From Torymus aiolomorphi (taxonomy: Eukaryota > Arthropoda > Insecta > Hymenoptera > Torymidae), in NCBI GenBank assembly GCA_036365515.1, contig CM070873.1, positions 74,240,529 through 74,304,528 of the forward strand: a stretch of DNA of 64,000 nucleotides, read 5' to 3'. Below the pieces are notes generated by a model. That model had not been told where the DNA came from, searched no databases, and saw nothing but the letters and a program-made list of their open reading frames with translations. The position numbers and the translations under genes were made by a program. Positions 52,300 to 63,350 of the stretch are shown in pieces. The first letter of the stretch is position 1, and each line of letters starts with the position of its first letter.

Positions 52300-54990
52300 G
52301 AAAGAGAGAAGAGAGAGACAGAAGATATATCTATCTCCCTCACTCTTCAATTCTGTCACTGTCTTTTTTACAGTTTTCTTCACTTTGTTTAATATTACTA
52401 GATATCGCACTTTCACAATTTAATTACAATTTTACTTTAGTAGATATTTCTATTATAAACTATTATAAACTTGAACGGTAGTTATATGTTAATTAGAAGT
52501 GGAGTTATAGCAAATAAAAAAAAATCGGTAAATATAATATATAGTTTTACAGAAAAATAATTAATATAATTTTACGAAAATATAAATTTTCGTTAAAAAT
52601 GATAAGATTAAACAGTCATGCTTAAAGTTATAAAAGTGTTTACAGTATTGCCGTAAATGTTGCTATTATTTATTTAATTACAATGTTTCACTTAATGTTA
52701 ACGCTAATACAGGAAAGATTTCGTTTCGTTATTGTAACAAATGTGGTTCCAGATTATTTCCAATCATAAAATTTATTAATTTTATATTTATTCGTTGTCT
52801 AATTAAATAATCATCTCTCTAGGGCTTTGGATGTGAATATTTGTAATTTGTAGATAATGAAATTATTATAAGGATTAGTTTTTTAAGATTTCACAAGAAA
52901 AATATTAATAAATCAAAGAATTTATAGACAAAAAATTATTTTTAAAGATTGTGATTAGGGATTAATATTATATGAAAATGTAGAAAAATTATTGCAGATG
53001 ATTTGCGTTGTTAGAATGTAAAAATGTAAAATAGCTAAATAAATATAAACCTTATAAGTTTTAAAATTGGAAAATAATATTTTGTTGCAGGGTAAAGAAA
53101 ACGTATTTTCGATACTTATGTATGCTATGCAGCATCTTAGGGGAAGATAAGAGTTTGCAGATGTGCAAGACTTCCTGCGTAGGACCTTTGTAACGGTTTT
53201 CTTGTTGTAAAATTTATTTCATTATTTAATTAATGAATTTCCTATGCAGACTTTATAAAATTTTAATTCGCTCGATCTAATTAGGATTTCAATTACTCCA
53301 TTCAATTATTTTACTAATTTTATGCAATGCTTGTGGACCCTTTATCAGTTATTTGTAATATTTGAAATTTAACTAATTGTTTAGTATGATATTATTCCGA
53401 AATATATTTTTATTTATTTAGAATTTTCTTTATAAATATATTTTATAAACTTTGCATGAACAATTTGGAATTTCTTATCAATAATCGAGATATTTAATTA
53501 TACATACAAGTTGTAACATTATAAAAATAATTATAGTTTTATTACTTGATTCTAAAAGAAAATTTCCAATCAAACTAAAGTAGATAATTATTATTAAACA
53601 AAGATCAAAACAATAGTAATATTTATTCATTTTCCTTTTTTTTTCATTTGTATTTATCATAATCTAACATTTGTTACATACCAAATATTTCTCCTACTTA
53701 TAGTTAATTGGATATTGAATGTTAATCTAAAATAATTTTCTCATGCTATAGTGTGTTGAGTCTCGAAAAGTGTAAGAAAACGCGTCTCCGCGCAGGAAAA
53801 CTGAGGAAATCTATTTTTAGATACGCTATGTATTTTATAGCCCCAAGATTACACATCCGCTCGAGGCAAGCGTCCCTTAAAGCTAATTCACACTGTGAAA
53901 GAATATTTTCAATCATAACTATAGTTATTTTAACCTGGAAAACATTGATTTATTTATTTATTATGTTATTAAAAATTGCATTTATTTATAACAACAGAAC
54001 TTTAGTGGTAGCCGAATGCTTTGTTATTTGGTGGGCTTCCTTTTACAGAGGTAAAAGGAAAGAACAAAAAAAATTTAAATGAGTTTATGACTCTGGTAGA
54101 GAAAATAATCTTTTAAGTGTGGGGCTTAAAGTAACTATCGTAAACTTAAATTTATTTTACAAATTCTATGCTCCTTTTTTATTATTCATCTCACGCCTGA
54201 ACGGTTGCTATTTAATGTGTATTGTGTACTGTGTATCCGTTAAATGCTAACTTAGTTAATTTATATAAAAAATACGAACATATTCAGTCAAACATATAAA
54301 GGTAAAATTATAATTGGCGATTTGTACTTAAGCTATTATTTAGTACATATTTTGTAGGAACTTAATTTTAATTTATAACTAGCGCGTTAATGCAAACTAA
54401 GGTATTATTAATAACAATCGTGATGCAGTAATATTATACTTCTACTAAAGGTTTTCGCTATTTCAATTTTTACGGCATATAAATATAATTTCCTTATTCA
54501 GATTAGTACATAATTTTTTTATGTTAATAATCAATGTCTGGTGAATATTTCTTCTAGAGTGGATTACTTATTTTGCATAAGAAAAAGTAATAATCGTAGG
54601 TCACACCTACAACCCTTGGTGCAGCAGTGTCGGTAGGGTAGTAGTGGTTCAGGGTTATTATCTTGATTCATTGACTACGAAATATTTTTAACTAATCCTC
54701 AATAAAAAAATAAAAAAAAAAAGAAAAATTTGTTTATGCAGTAATGTAGACGGTTCCGTCACAATATTTTTCAAAATAATCAATTTTTATATATAATTAA
54801 AACTTAAATAACTTTCCATATTTATTTGATCCAAATTTTTGTGTTTATTCACTGAATGAATATTCGAGCATATCTAGCAAATTTAGAAAAAAAACCATTT
54901 TTAAAAACAAAATTCAGTTTACACATATTTTAGAAAACGATTTTCAGTTGTATTAGCTGTTGCTATAATATTTTTTTTAACAACTCACAC
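52300..54990. other. AT-rich DNA without recognisable gene
   Basis: GA-rich simple sequence at 52297-52325, then AT-rich DNA. The longest frame (53753-54082) has no recognisable domain and a composition like its surroundings, so I do not call it. Confidence 0.5.
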
Positions 54991-54995
54991 TAAAA

Positions 54996-55062
54996 ATGGT
55001 GGTTAGCGAGCGGAGCGAGCAGGGGCGAAGCCCCCCTAGTATATATATATATATATATATTA
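54996..55062 (+). other. GCGAGCGGAGCGAGC module, GGGGCGAAGCCCC hairpin, CTAG end and (TA)n
   Basis: TTAGCGAGCGGAGCGAGCAG is followed by a perfect hairpin GGGGC-GAA-GCCCC and CCTAG, then TA repeats (55041-55062). It is an inverted relative of the modules at 14575-14616 and 15655-15700. A hairpin followed by CTAG before T resembles a Helitron 3' end, although the hairpin sits closer to CTAG than is usual. Confidence 0.45.
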
Positions 55063-55067
55063 TATTG

Positions 55068-55540
55068 TTGGAGGATCACCGTTCAAATTTGGCGCGTTTT
55101 CGCTCTCGGTAGGAGCGGCGACGCGTGCGCAATCGCATCGACACGTGGGAGGGCCGGCAGATGGCGTGAGGTGGAGACGCGCACTGTAACAGGCACGCGA
55201 GTCAGTCAACTCACAGCAGTCTCGAGCGCCAGAAGTTGCCAGTGTAGTGTAAGGCGTCGCGGGAACACGTGGTCGAGTACAAGCTGAGCCGAATCCGTGG
55301 ACTCGTACAGGGAGTATACGGTGCTCATTGGGATACTGTGGTAAGGTGGGGTATTTGCGTACACTCACGTGCAGGGAACTCCCGAGTTCGTCTTCGAGTG
55401 TGGGCTGTACCCGCTCTCTCATCGCTCGTGGAGTGCCACTGAATCGCGTCTTCGTCACGAGCTGTTCCCGGATCGTCCGTGCATACTGGCTGGCATTGCG
55501 GGCGGGCTGTATCTGCCCCCATGCTCTGTTCTTCGTGCTG
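55068..55540. other. GC-rich segment preceding the minisatellite
   Basis: Begins TGTTGGAGGATCACCG. Rich in CpG compared with neighbours and open on both strands over 400 bases (for example 55060-55569 minus), but no domain is recognised. It may be an LTR or leader belonging with the gag-like fragment at 56334. Confidence 0.3.
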
Positions 55541-55544
55541 ACCA

Positions 55545-55855
55545 TCTCCCCGGGCTGTCCCCGGATCATCCGTTGCGGGCGGGCCGTCCCGGTCCTTACA
55601 ATTTGTGCATCTTCCCGGGCTGTCCCCGGATCACCCGTTGCGGGTGGGCTGTCCCCATCCTTACAATCTGTGCATCTTCCCGGGCTGTCCCTGGATCACC
55701 CGTTGCGGGCGGGCAGTCCCCGTCCTTACAATCTGTGCATCTTCCCGGGGTGTCCCCGGATCACCCGTTGCGGGCGGGCTGTCCCCATCCTTACAATCTG
55801 TGCATCTTCCCGGGCTGTCCCCGGACCATCCGTTGCGGACGGGCTGTACCCGACC
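55545..55855 (+). repeat. 64-bp GC-rich minisatellite, about five units
   Basis: Units such as CCCGGGCTGTCCCCGGATCA, CCCGTTGCGGGCGGGCTGTC, CCCATCCTTACAATCTGTGC. Because 64 is one more than a multiple of three, successive units fall into successive frames. No frame contains a stop in the unit, so all three plus frames are open with the same peptide set. I do not treat these as genes. Confidence 0.9.
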
Positions 55856-56333
55856 TACTGATTCCTGACAGGTTCACCATCGTTCTCCGCTGTTCCCCCC
55901 TTCCTTTCATGGTAAGTGGCCACTAGGGCCGATGAATCGCGGTTATCGCTTGCTGTTGGCTCCGAGGTTTAACCGTAAGTCTTATTGTTTATGATTTTTT
56001 CTTTGTGTGCGTCAATTATTATTTACCTTGTATCGTTCTCGTTGCGATGTTGTATCATGAATTGTACGAATCATTAATTTACACTATTTGATCTTGTTAT
56101 AATGAAAATTGCGGACTATCGCATAGTTTCTGCGTTTGTGTTTATTTCTTTCTCCGACTACACGCTCTTCCTCCTTTCTTCGTGTACTCACGTCTTTGTA
56201 TTATTTCACCCTTCCGAAACATTATGGTCCTTCGAGCCGGATTTTAAGGAGGAGAGCTTGAGTAAGGAGAGAGAAATCAGGAGTTTATCGTGTTGATTCT
56301 AAAGGCGTATGATAAATTGCTTCTTCTCTAGTC

Positions 56334-56627
56334 GTGCCTCTATTTAAGCGCGTATTTAACATGGCGCCCTCCGTATTGAAGAAACTTTTAAAGGAGCAAA
56401 GCATTAGAGCTGGCAGTATCAAGCGAATTATCCAAAAGGCTAAGAACACCCCACTGGAGCGTCGAACGTTTAACAGGCTATCAATCACGGTGGAAAAATT
56501 GCGCAGTTACTACTATATTTATATAAATATATCAAATGCAGCTTTTGAGGATCTATGTCAGCACGGATTCGATACTTTGAGGATTTTTCGGACTTTTGAG
56601 GACATCCTCAAAATTCCTTCGGTATGA
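56334..56627 (+). pseudogene. Short gag-like fragment
   Basis: The frame gives MAPSVLKKLLKEQSIRAGSI then KRIIQKAKNTPLERRTFNRL and SITVEKLRSYY. It resembles the helical N-terminus of retrotransposon Gag proteins (BEL type) in pattern only. A TATTTAAG word and ACATGGCGCCC lie just upstream. It degenerates into repeat sequence after ~56540 and ends at a TGA at 56625-56627. Function not established. 55930-56333 holds no recognised gene. Confidence 0.35.
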
Positions 56628-56755
56628 AACGGTACTTTTGAGGATTTATATTAAAACCTTCAACGCAGAGAGGGAGTTATTTCTTTAGTCAATCATATAC
56701 GAACTCTGGAGAAAAAAACTATGGATCCTCAAAAGTACCGGTTTCCGCAATGTAT
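56627..56755. mobile_element. Small inverted-repeat element ACGGTACTTTTGAGGAT
   Basis: AAACGGTACTTTTGAGGATT at 56627 and ATCCTCAAAAGTACCGGTTT at 56734 are inverted partners ~90 bases apart. ACTTTGAGGATTTTTCGG words just left are extra partial copies. A MITE-sized element. Confidence 0.55.
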
Positions 56756-56764
56756 ATATATATA

Positions 56765-57803
56765 TTGTCACGGGCTGGATTTTCTGGTTGAGACACGTTT
56801 CCTCTCTGTGTCTCAACGGTTCAACTTCGGGTCCTTTGGTTCAACTCTCGGAGACCCAATAGCCAGATTAGGCAATAGATGCCACAACGTCGTGCAATGT
56901 TATCCTAATCTGGTGACTTACCGTGCAACACGCAAGTCGTAGAGTCGCGTTTTATTTCTGCCTGGGACTCGAACTCCTCACCGGATTCCTGGTTTAATTG
57001 TGTGCCAGCTGCTCAGTTGTAAACGATACGTTTTCACCAACGTATCGACCGCGGAGGCGGCGAGGAACGTGGAATGACTAGGTCGCGAAATAATAACTCG
57101 AGCAGTTAAAGTTAATAATTAAAGACTATTGTTTATTAAGATATGGTTTAAATAAGCTGATTGAATAATAATGTGTTAGTCAGTTGAATTGTCGCGTTGA
57201 AATAGGTTAATTACCTACATACCGGTGCGCCAGCACGTTATCTCAGACGTCAGCTGTCTCGTAGGCTGACGTCACGCTCGCGTTAATTTACGCCGCGTAC
57301 GTGAGGTCTAATACGCCCCACGTGTGCAGTATTCTACGCGCGCGCTCGCCGAGTAAAGCGGCCAAGTGAGAGAGCGGTCGCGATCGCCGCGCGACGCACA
57401 CATGTATAAGTGTGAGAGAGAGGGTAGATAGCGGGGCTGCACGTGCGCGCACCTGTTGTGCGCACTCACCGGCTTTGAAATAGCCGGTGATTCGACCTTG
57501 AGTCCAACCTTGATAATGTGCGAACCCGGAGTCCACACTCTCTCCTCACACTTGCTCTCTCCGCATTAGAGCGCCTACTCGAATCCGCTGTCCAGGTACG
57601 ATGAGCCTGGACGAGCGGTTACGCGGGGCTAATTCGCGGCGCGGTAGATGCGTGCACAAGACGTCGCTTATCCTTTGGTTCGCGACTCTGCAAATAATTC
57701 CGACGTCAGTACCTAAAAAGTGGGTGGTAGCACGAAGGAACACACAAACAGGTAATTTTTATAAAAATAAAAAACAATAATCTTTATTTTCCCTCAGCCT
57801 ACA
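56765..57803 (-). repeat. 3' LTR of the Gypsy element (~1.0 kb)
   Basis: The left edge is TGTCACGGGCTGG directly after a TA run. The right edge is uncertain: TACA at 57800-57803 gives complementary termini TGTAGG...GTGACA, but CACACAAACA near 57750 is an alternative. It contains a CACCGGCTTTGAAATAGCCG hairpin and GC-rich stretches. Open frames inside (57288-57743) are not genes. Confidence 0.6.
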
Positions 57804-57824
57804 TTAATGCGAGCCCCGCTCCCA

Positions 57825-58888
57825 CTAACGTTCTCCTAGGCGTTGCCGGTAGTAGAAGGGGTCCCGAGGATTGTGTCTCGCTGCAGGAGGACACGTCGCA
57901 GGGTTGCGGACATTTGGGTGCCCGCAAAAAAAAAATAGCCTGGATTGCCGAGGGGGCCGTTGCTCTTCAGGTAGACGCCACCCGGTTGAGAGGGCTCTTG
58001 AGGTTCCCGCCGTTGCCTCCGGGTTAGCCTCTCTCTCCGACTGCCGTCCTCTAGAGGGCCTTCGCCTGGAGAGGTTTCGCTGTCGGCTCCGGTGGTTTCC
58101 TCTTGCGGGTAGTGATGCCAGAGAAGGGGCTTGCGGTCTCCGCTGCATCGCTGCCTTCTCCTCTGCTCTGGCTTTCTCCAGCTCTTGATGGATCTTGGCC
58201 ACTTCTCTCTCCTTTGTCTCGCGGAGGCGACGAGCTTTATTTATGACTTCGCGCCTTTCTTGAGCCTCGTGGGCCCTCCTCTCAGCTCTAGATCGGCGAA
58301 ATTAGACCGCCTCCGCGAGTTCCTCCTGGCGGTCCTGTACTAGGTTGTACCAAGTATTAGAGTACTCCCTCGCCCTTGCGTAATCGTAGAAATTATCCCA
58401 CTCCTTCATGACGGCTTCTTCTTTCTCTCTAGCTAACTTGGTTAGTTCTCGAGATGCGATCAAGTTGGCTTCGAGTTCATTCCAAGTTACCGACATGGAG
58501 GAGCTGCCTGATTCTTTCCTCAACTCGCCGTGCTCCGCACGCTCCTCTACCTGCGAGGAATCGTGGGTGAGGCTCTCCTCACTGGCCCAACTCTTCTTTT
58601 TTCCTGGCTCCACAGGCTGCCTTACCTGTGAAGCCGGCGTTGTCTCTTTGATAGTGCTACTCTGGCTAACTACCAGAGTAGCGATATCTATTTCTTTCAT
58701 CGGTCGCCGCGAGATTGACCGCGTTGATGTGGGAACTAGGGGCTCCCCTGCCGGCAGTTCCTCTATAGCTACGGAGGATTCCTCCACGTTCTCTCCTCCT
58801 ATGGCAGGTAATCCGGCGCCTGGTGTTAACCTGCCAGGCGTCGGAGGCACCAGCTGCACCTGTTTCAGTAGCTGGTCTACCAACTCGA
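57825..58888 (-). pseudogene. Additional ORF downstream of integrase, unknown product
   Basis: One minus-strand frame runs from after a TAA at ~58893 to 57825 with a single stop at 58302-58304, giving about 350 codons. No ATG opens it; the first methionine is at MKEIDIATLVV. The N-terminal third is P/S/T/E-rich. The middle (WNELEANLIASRELTKLARE) and the region after the stop (RETKEREVAKIHQELEKARA) are strongly charged and predicted coiled coils. The C-terminus is arginine/proline-rich with FFFCGHPNVRNPATC. It lies where env sits in errantiviruses, but shows no signal peptide, furin site or membrane segment. Function unknown. It could be a translated accessory protein of this Gypsy lineage. 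Confidence 0.55.
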
Positions 58889-58956
58889 GGAGTTAATGCT
58901 GGCTTATTTGTCCAAGATTCATCCTGTGGACAAAGGTATAGGAAATGAGAGGGTTA

Positions 58957-59891
58957 CTAGAGGGAACTGGGATTCGGGTTCGCGCGTGTTCTCCGAGGGG
59001 ATGTCAAAACGGGATCGCAGGTTAGTACGCGATTCTGCGAATGCTTCGGTCGGCCACGAGGTCGTTTTTGGGGCTCGCACGCTACTGGAACGGGATTGGT
59101 TGGTGCAGGAGAAGTTTCGCCTGGCCTTCTCGTGACTACCGCAGTCTTTCTCGGCCTACCTCTCCCGCGAGCTTGCGTTGTCACGCCAACCTCGTTCTGA
59201 TATTGCCCAGCGCCCGCTGGCGACTGGGTTCTTGCAAGTGGCGAGTCGCTCTTCGTCGTTTCTTCTTCTTCCCCCGGGGGTCGGGCGACGTCATTCTCTC
59301 CTTCAGTTATATCGCGATCTGCTGTTTCCTCGTTATCCTCGGGCTCTTTTCCTGCGAAGTATGGCTTCAAGTGTTCTGCATGGACCAGATCTTCAACATC
59401 TCCTTCCTGATCTACCAGTTTATACGTGTTGGGCCCTTTATTCTCCAAAATCTCATAAGGACCAAGGTATTTCGGTGCCAACTTCACCATCACTCCTTGA
59501 GCTGCCGAGGATAACACGCGATTCTTCTTCCACACTCGATCTCCGACCTCGAACTTCGGTTCTCTCCGTCTGGCGTCATATATCTCAGCATGCTTTTCCT
59601 TTTCTTCTCTTGAACGGTGACCAGCATCATCTAGCATATTGCTGAGATCTTTCATCCTTTCACCAGGCGTCTTCGTCCTCTTGAACAGCAGTTTCTTCTA
59701 CTACTTGATCTTGCTCCCTCCTCTTAGTCCCGGGAGGCACTGGCTCTCTGCCATAATTTAACATGGCTGGCGACTTACCAGTGGCGCTATGGGGTTCATT
59801 ATTTAGCGCGAACACTAGTTCAGGTAGCTTCTTATCCCAAGTATTATGGTTTCCCTCCACAAATGCCATAATACTGGTCTTAAGGGTTCTA
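58957..59891 (-). pseudogene. Gypsy integrase C-terminal domain with AT-hook-like tail
   Basis: 59891-59660: SIMAFVEGNHNTWDKKLPEL, NNEPHSATGKSPAMLNYGRE, the helical region after the integrase core. After a frameshift near 59658: GHRSREEKEKHAEIYDARRR, FEVGDRVWKKN, YLGPYEILENKGPNTYKLVD, the GPY/F domain that helps target-site binding. The tail holds GRGRPRK and PRGRPKHS, two AT-hook-like motifs known to bind the minor groove of AT-rich DNA. It ends at 58957. The first part is separated from the core by the MITE at 59896-60033. Confidence 0.8.
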
Positions 59892-59895
59892 TTAA

Positions 59896-60033
59896 CCTTC
59901 TGACAGCCGGCATTTTTCCTACTGAAAAACTGTAACTTTCTCGAAATTTTCCATATAAATGTTTCTTAAGTAATAGTATATGTGGTCCGATCATGGAATG
60001 ACGCCATATGGCGTCATGCCGGCTGTCAGAAGG
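59896..60033. mobile_element. 138-bp TTAA MITE inside the integrase gene
   Basis: TTAA (59892-59895, 60034-60037) flanks CCTTCTGACAGCCGGCAT and its exact inverted partner ATGCCGGCTGTCAGAAGG. The CCTT start and TTAA target fit piggyBac-like MITEs. Its interior also has GACGCCATATGGCGTC, a short palindrome. The integrase reading (V-N-R-T) closes up when it is removed. Confidence 0.95.
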
Positions 60034-60037
60034 TTAA

Positions 60038-60190
60038 CTCTTTCCACCGGGTTCGCTTGAGGGTGGTAAGGTGGAGTATGTGGGTGATAAACCCCTATCT
60101 CGTCTAGATATTGGTCTATTATCCTGTTTTTAAATTCGGTTCCATTATCGGAAAGGAAGACCTCAGGTGCACCATATCGTAAAACTATCC
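60038..60190 (-). pseudogene. Gypsy integrase core, second and third catalytic residues
   Basis: The minus strand reads VLRYGAPEVFLSDNGTEFKN (aspartate of SDNGTEF), IIDQYLDEIGVYHPHTPPYH, PQANPVERVN (glutamate in NPVER). D and E are properly spaced for the DDE core. It is bounded left by the MITE and right by the 60191-61554 insertion. Confidence 0.9.
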
Positions 60191-61554
60191 TGTTTGGGAA
60201 TTCAGTAATTTGAATTCCCGCGGTTATGCTCAGCTCGGTACGACTCACGGCGCTGCCACGGCGCGGCAGCACCTCGCGGCCTCTCGGCGGAACAGCCGAG
60301 ACACTACACTGATTCACAAGGTGAATTCGCGCTTTTTCGGTCTCTCTCGCTCTCTCACATGCAAATGTGAGAGAGATTGTGATTTGATTCGCGAAGTGAA
60401 TCGTGAAGGCCAAGAAGACGGAAGTGCTCACTCTTTGTAAAACTCAGTCTGCGGCTGCTACAAAAACGGCAGCAGTTCTCACTCCGACCCGGTATAGTCT
60501 ACAGTGTGCTCGCTGCGAGGCTGCATGGTGACTAGTATGGTGCCTCATACTTGGACTCTCGTCTCATTCAGCGGATCATCTCGCTCGGCAGCTCCTCATA
60601 CATAGAGGCATTTTCTCACACGGCATCTACTCATACAAAGCGGCTCACTGTTCGGTAGTGAAGCGTGCTCGACACGAGGCCGCTCTCTCTCACTCTCTCA
60701 ATGTACATACGGCGTGCTCGCAACGAGGCCGCATGGACTTTTACACGGCATACTCTCAGTCAGCTATATCTCTCACACGGAACTTCTCATACGGCAGTGC
60801 TTGCATACGGCAGTGCTTCTCACACGGCAGCTTCTGACATGGCATAATCTCACCGGCTCGCTGCCTCTAGCTAGCCATGAGGCAACCATTCTCGGTAACC
60901 GTTACGCAAGACTCAACTGGCGGTGCTCAACTGGCTTTTACCAACTCTCCTGTTTCACTGGCTCCTCTCACTGGCTACAACTCTTCTCACTGGGTACAAC
61001 TCTTCTCGCTTGCTATAACTCATCTGCGGTTACAACTCAATTGGCTTCATCTCTATGGACTGTGTGATTCAACCGACTTCCTCATTCTTCTCCAAATTAA
61101 TATAATTGCTATGAAGCTAAGGTAAACTCACACACACACCTACACACAGCCATTTTGATGACTCAAGCAAGCAGTAATCTAATATGAAGTACTCTGCACA
61201 TATAATTCTTGTCAAGTCTCAACCACAAGAAATCAATAACATTCATTGTGTGTATTTATGCTAGCAGTAAACTCAACGGAATTTACTAATTCAAACTCAG
61301 CAATTCTCTGAAATCTCACTCACATAGAAACACTCAAACATAATCTTTGTAACACTCATACACTCAACCATAAACTTGTAACACTCAGATACTCAACCAA
61401 GCTTTTGTAATATTCAACCAATTTATGTAATAGAGTTAAGTTTATAGACAGTTTTATAATATACTGAAATTTAATTTATTAAAGTGTTTGGCTCTCAATT
61501 TATTTGTAAACACCCACAGCATGTCCTCATTAAAAATTATGGCATTCTCAAACA
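60191..61554. mobile_element. 1.36-kb solo-LTR-like insertion in integrase
   Basis: Perfect 5-bp duplications TATCC (60186-60190 and 61555-61559) flank a block starting TGTTTGGGAATTC and ending GAATTC-free TCTCAAACA, with complementary TGTTTG/CAAACA tips. There is no pol or gag, so a solo LTR is the simplest reading. Hairpins are abundant (GGGAATTC..GAATTCCC, CTCTCTCACATGCAAATGTG then AGAGAG). Multiple CACACGGCA and ACTCATACACTCAAC words form weak internal repeats. Confidence 0.8.
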
Positions 61555-62000
61555 TATCCTATTCTTCAACTCTTTTCGAATAGTCTTACCGTTGGCTTTC
61601 CGGATAGGGATACACTCTACCCATCGAGTAAATAAATCCTGGAAGACCAAGATATACTCAAATCCGGCCTTGCTCCGGATGAAAGGACCCGTTATATCCG
61701 CCGCGACGACTTTCCAAGGCTTGTGAATAGCTCGCCGCCCCATTAATCCAAGGGGTGGCCGCTGCTTTACCTTGCACTTCTGACATACCAAATATGCTCT
61801 CACATGTTCTTTTACTGACTTGTAATATCTTGGCCAATAATAATATCGAGCTACTCTCGTGAAAGTTTTCTATCTTTCGAGATGTCCAGCAGTAGGATCG
61901 TCGTGGCATTACAAGAGTACTTTCTTCCTTTCCTCACTAGGAATTACCAGTTTCCATGCATCGTCATCTACTCCTAAATCTTCTTCAATATCTTGATTCG
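61555..62000 (-). pseudogene. Gypsy integrase N-terminus and first catalytic aspartate
   Basis: The zinc-binding region spans a frameshift (HVRAYLVCQKCKVKQ supplies the CxxC). It is followed by KPWKVVAADITGPFIRSKAG with the first catalytic aspartate in AADITGPF, then FEYILVFQDLFTRWVECIPI and ANGKTIRKELKNRI, where the solo-LTR-like block interrupts it. Upstream linker sequence to RNase H (62001-62126) is decayed. Confidence 0.85.
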
Positions 62001-62126
62001 GACGATACATGTAGGGTTGGCCGCCTAATACTTTCCACCTAGGATAAGTATTAGGTCCTTCCAATACCTTTTTCTGCCAGCCGAGGTACCACTCGTCATT
62101 CGTGGTTACTGCCCACGAGACGGCGC

Positions 62127-62603
62127 CTACGACTGGTTGTCCTCGTCGTCGTCTTCTTTATACATTCTCGATAATGCATCCGGCACGCAGTTGAGACTCC
62201 TTTTGCGATGCTCAACTTCAAAGTTGTCCATCTGCAGCCTAAGCGACCATCTTGCTAGTCTACCTGTCGGGCTACGCAGTGATCGAATCCAACGCAAGCT
62301 GCTATGGTCGGTCACTACAAGGAAATTATATCCCTCTACGTATGCCCGAAACTTCTCGATAGCCCATAACACAGCAAGACACTCTCTTTCTGTTACTGAG
62401 TAATTTCGCTCAGCGACTCGCAAACTCCAAGACCCCCGCTCCTGGCCATCTATCACTTGGAACAATACTGCCACCAAACCAGAGTCACTTGCGTCAGTTT
62501 GTGTGACAAAGAGCGAAGCGAAATTCGGACGATGTAGGAGCGGAGCTGAGGCTATGAATGCCTTGATGTGGTCGAAGGCTTGTTGTTGTTCCTCTTCCCA
62601 CAC
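62127..62603 (-). pseudogene. Gypsy RNase H domain
   Basis: An uninterrupted segment with all expected acidic residues: FVTQTDASDSGLVAVLFQ, YSVTERECLAVLWAIEKFRA, FLVVTDHSSLRWIRSL, CVPDALSRMY. RNase H removes RNA during reverse transcription. It follows RT in the same frame, but with at least two stops between (62709 and near 62675). Confidence 0.95.
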
Positions 62604-62624
62604 GTACCTGAAGTTTTTCTTCGT

Positions 62625-63350
62625 TAGGCGTGTGAGAGGGTCGGCGATCGTCGCGAAATCGGGAAGAAACTTACGCTACTACGATGCCATACCGAGGAAT
62701 CGCCTTAACTATTTTAGGTTCTTAGGCGCAGGGTATTGCATAACCGAAGCTATCTTATCTGGGTCTGGTCTAAACCCATTTCGGTTGACGAGAACACCAA
62801 GATATTTTACCTCAGATCTACCGAATACACTCTTCTCTCGGTTGATCGTGAGGCCTGCCTCATTGATTCTTACCAATACGCGTTCTAACATCGCCAGATG
62901 CTCTCTAAAAGTCTCTGTTACGATGATGATGTCATCTATATAGGAGAACGCGTATGGCTCTAGTTCGGGCCCTATGACTCTGTCAATCATGCGCTGAAAG
63001 GTGGCTCCGGCGTTCGACAACCCGTACGGCATTCTTTTAAACTGAAATAAGCCAAGATCGAATATTGAGAATGCCGTAATCTCCCACGATCCTTCTTTTA
63101 AAGGGATTTAATGGTACGCGGTGCTTAGATCCAAGGTGGATATATAGCGGGCAGCTTGGAGCTTCCGCAGGATCTGATCCATATTTGACAGCGGATACGC
63201 ATCTCCGTTCGCGGTGGCATTTACCTTTCTCATGTCAATTACCATACGATGCTTAACACCAGCTTTCGGCACCATGAATGCAGGACTCGCCCATGGGCTT
63301 GATGAAGGTTCGATCAATCCGGCTGCTAGCATCTCTTATAGTTGTCGATG
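62625..63350 (-). pseudogene. Gypsy reverse transcriptase
   Basis: LAAGLIEPSSSPWASPAFMV, KHRMVIDMRKVNATANGDAY, YISTLDLSTAYH (first aspartate), then a TAA in place of the expected glutamine (63108-63110), then the same frame: MPYGLSNAGATFQRMIDRVI, AFSYIDDIIIV (YIDD active site intact), VKYLGVLVNRNGFRPDPDKI. Another stop at 62709 lies in the thumb. A frameshift at ~63330 separates it from the upstream segment. Confidence 0.95.

Noticed and set aside
53753..54082. 109-codon frame with a hydrophobic segment
   Set aside because: AT-rich composition identical to its surroundings, no recognisable domain, no promoter or splice evidence.
55060..55569. 169-codon minus-strand frame in a GC-rich block
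   Set aside because: GC-rich DNA has few stops on both strands here; no motif supports a protein.
57825..58888. Envelope gene of an errantivirus-like element
   Set aside because: Position fits, but there is no signal peptide, cleavage site or transmembrane segment, and coiled-coil/charged composition dominates.
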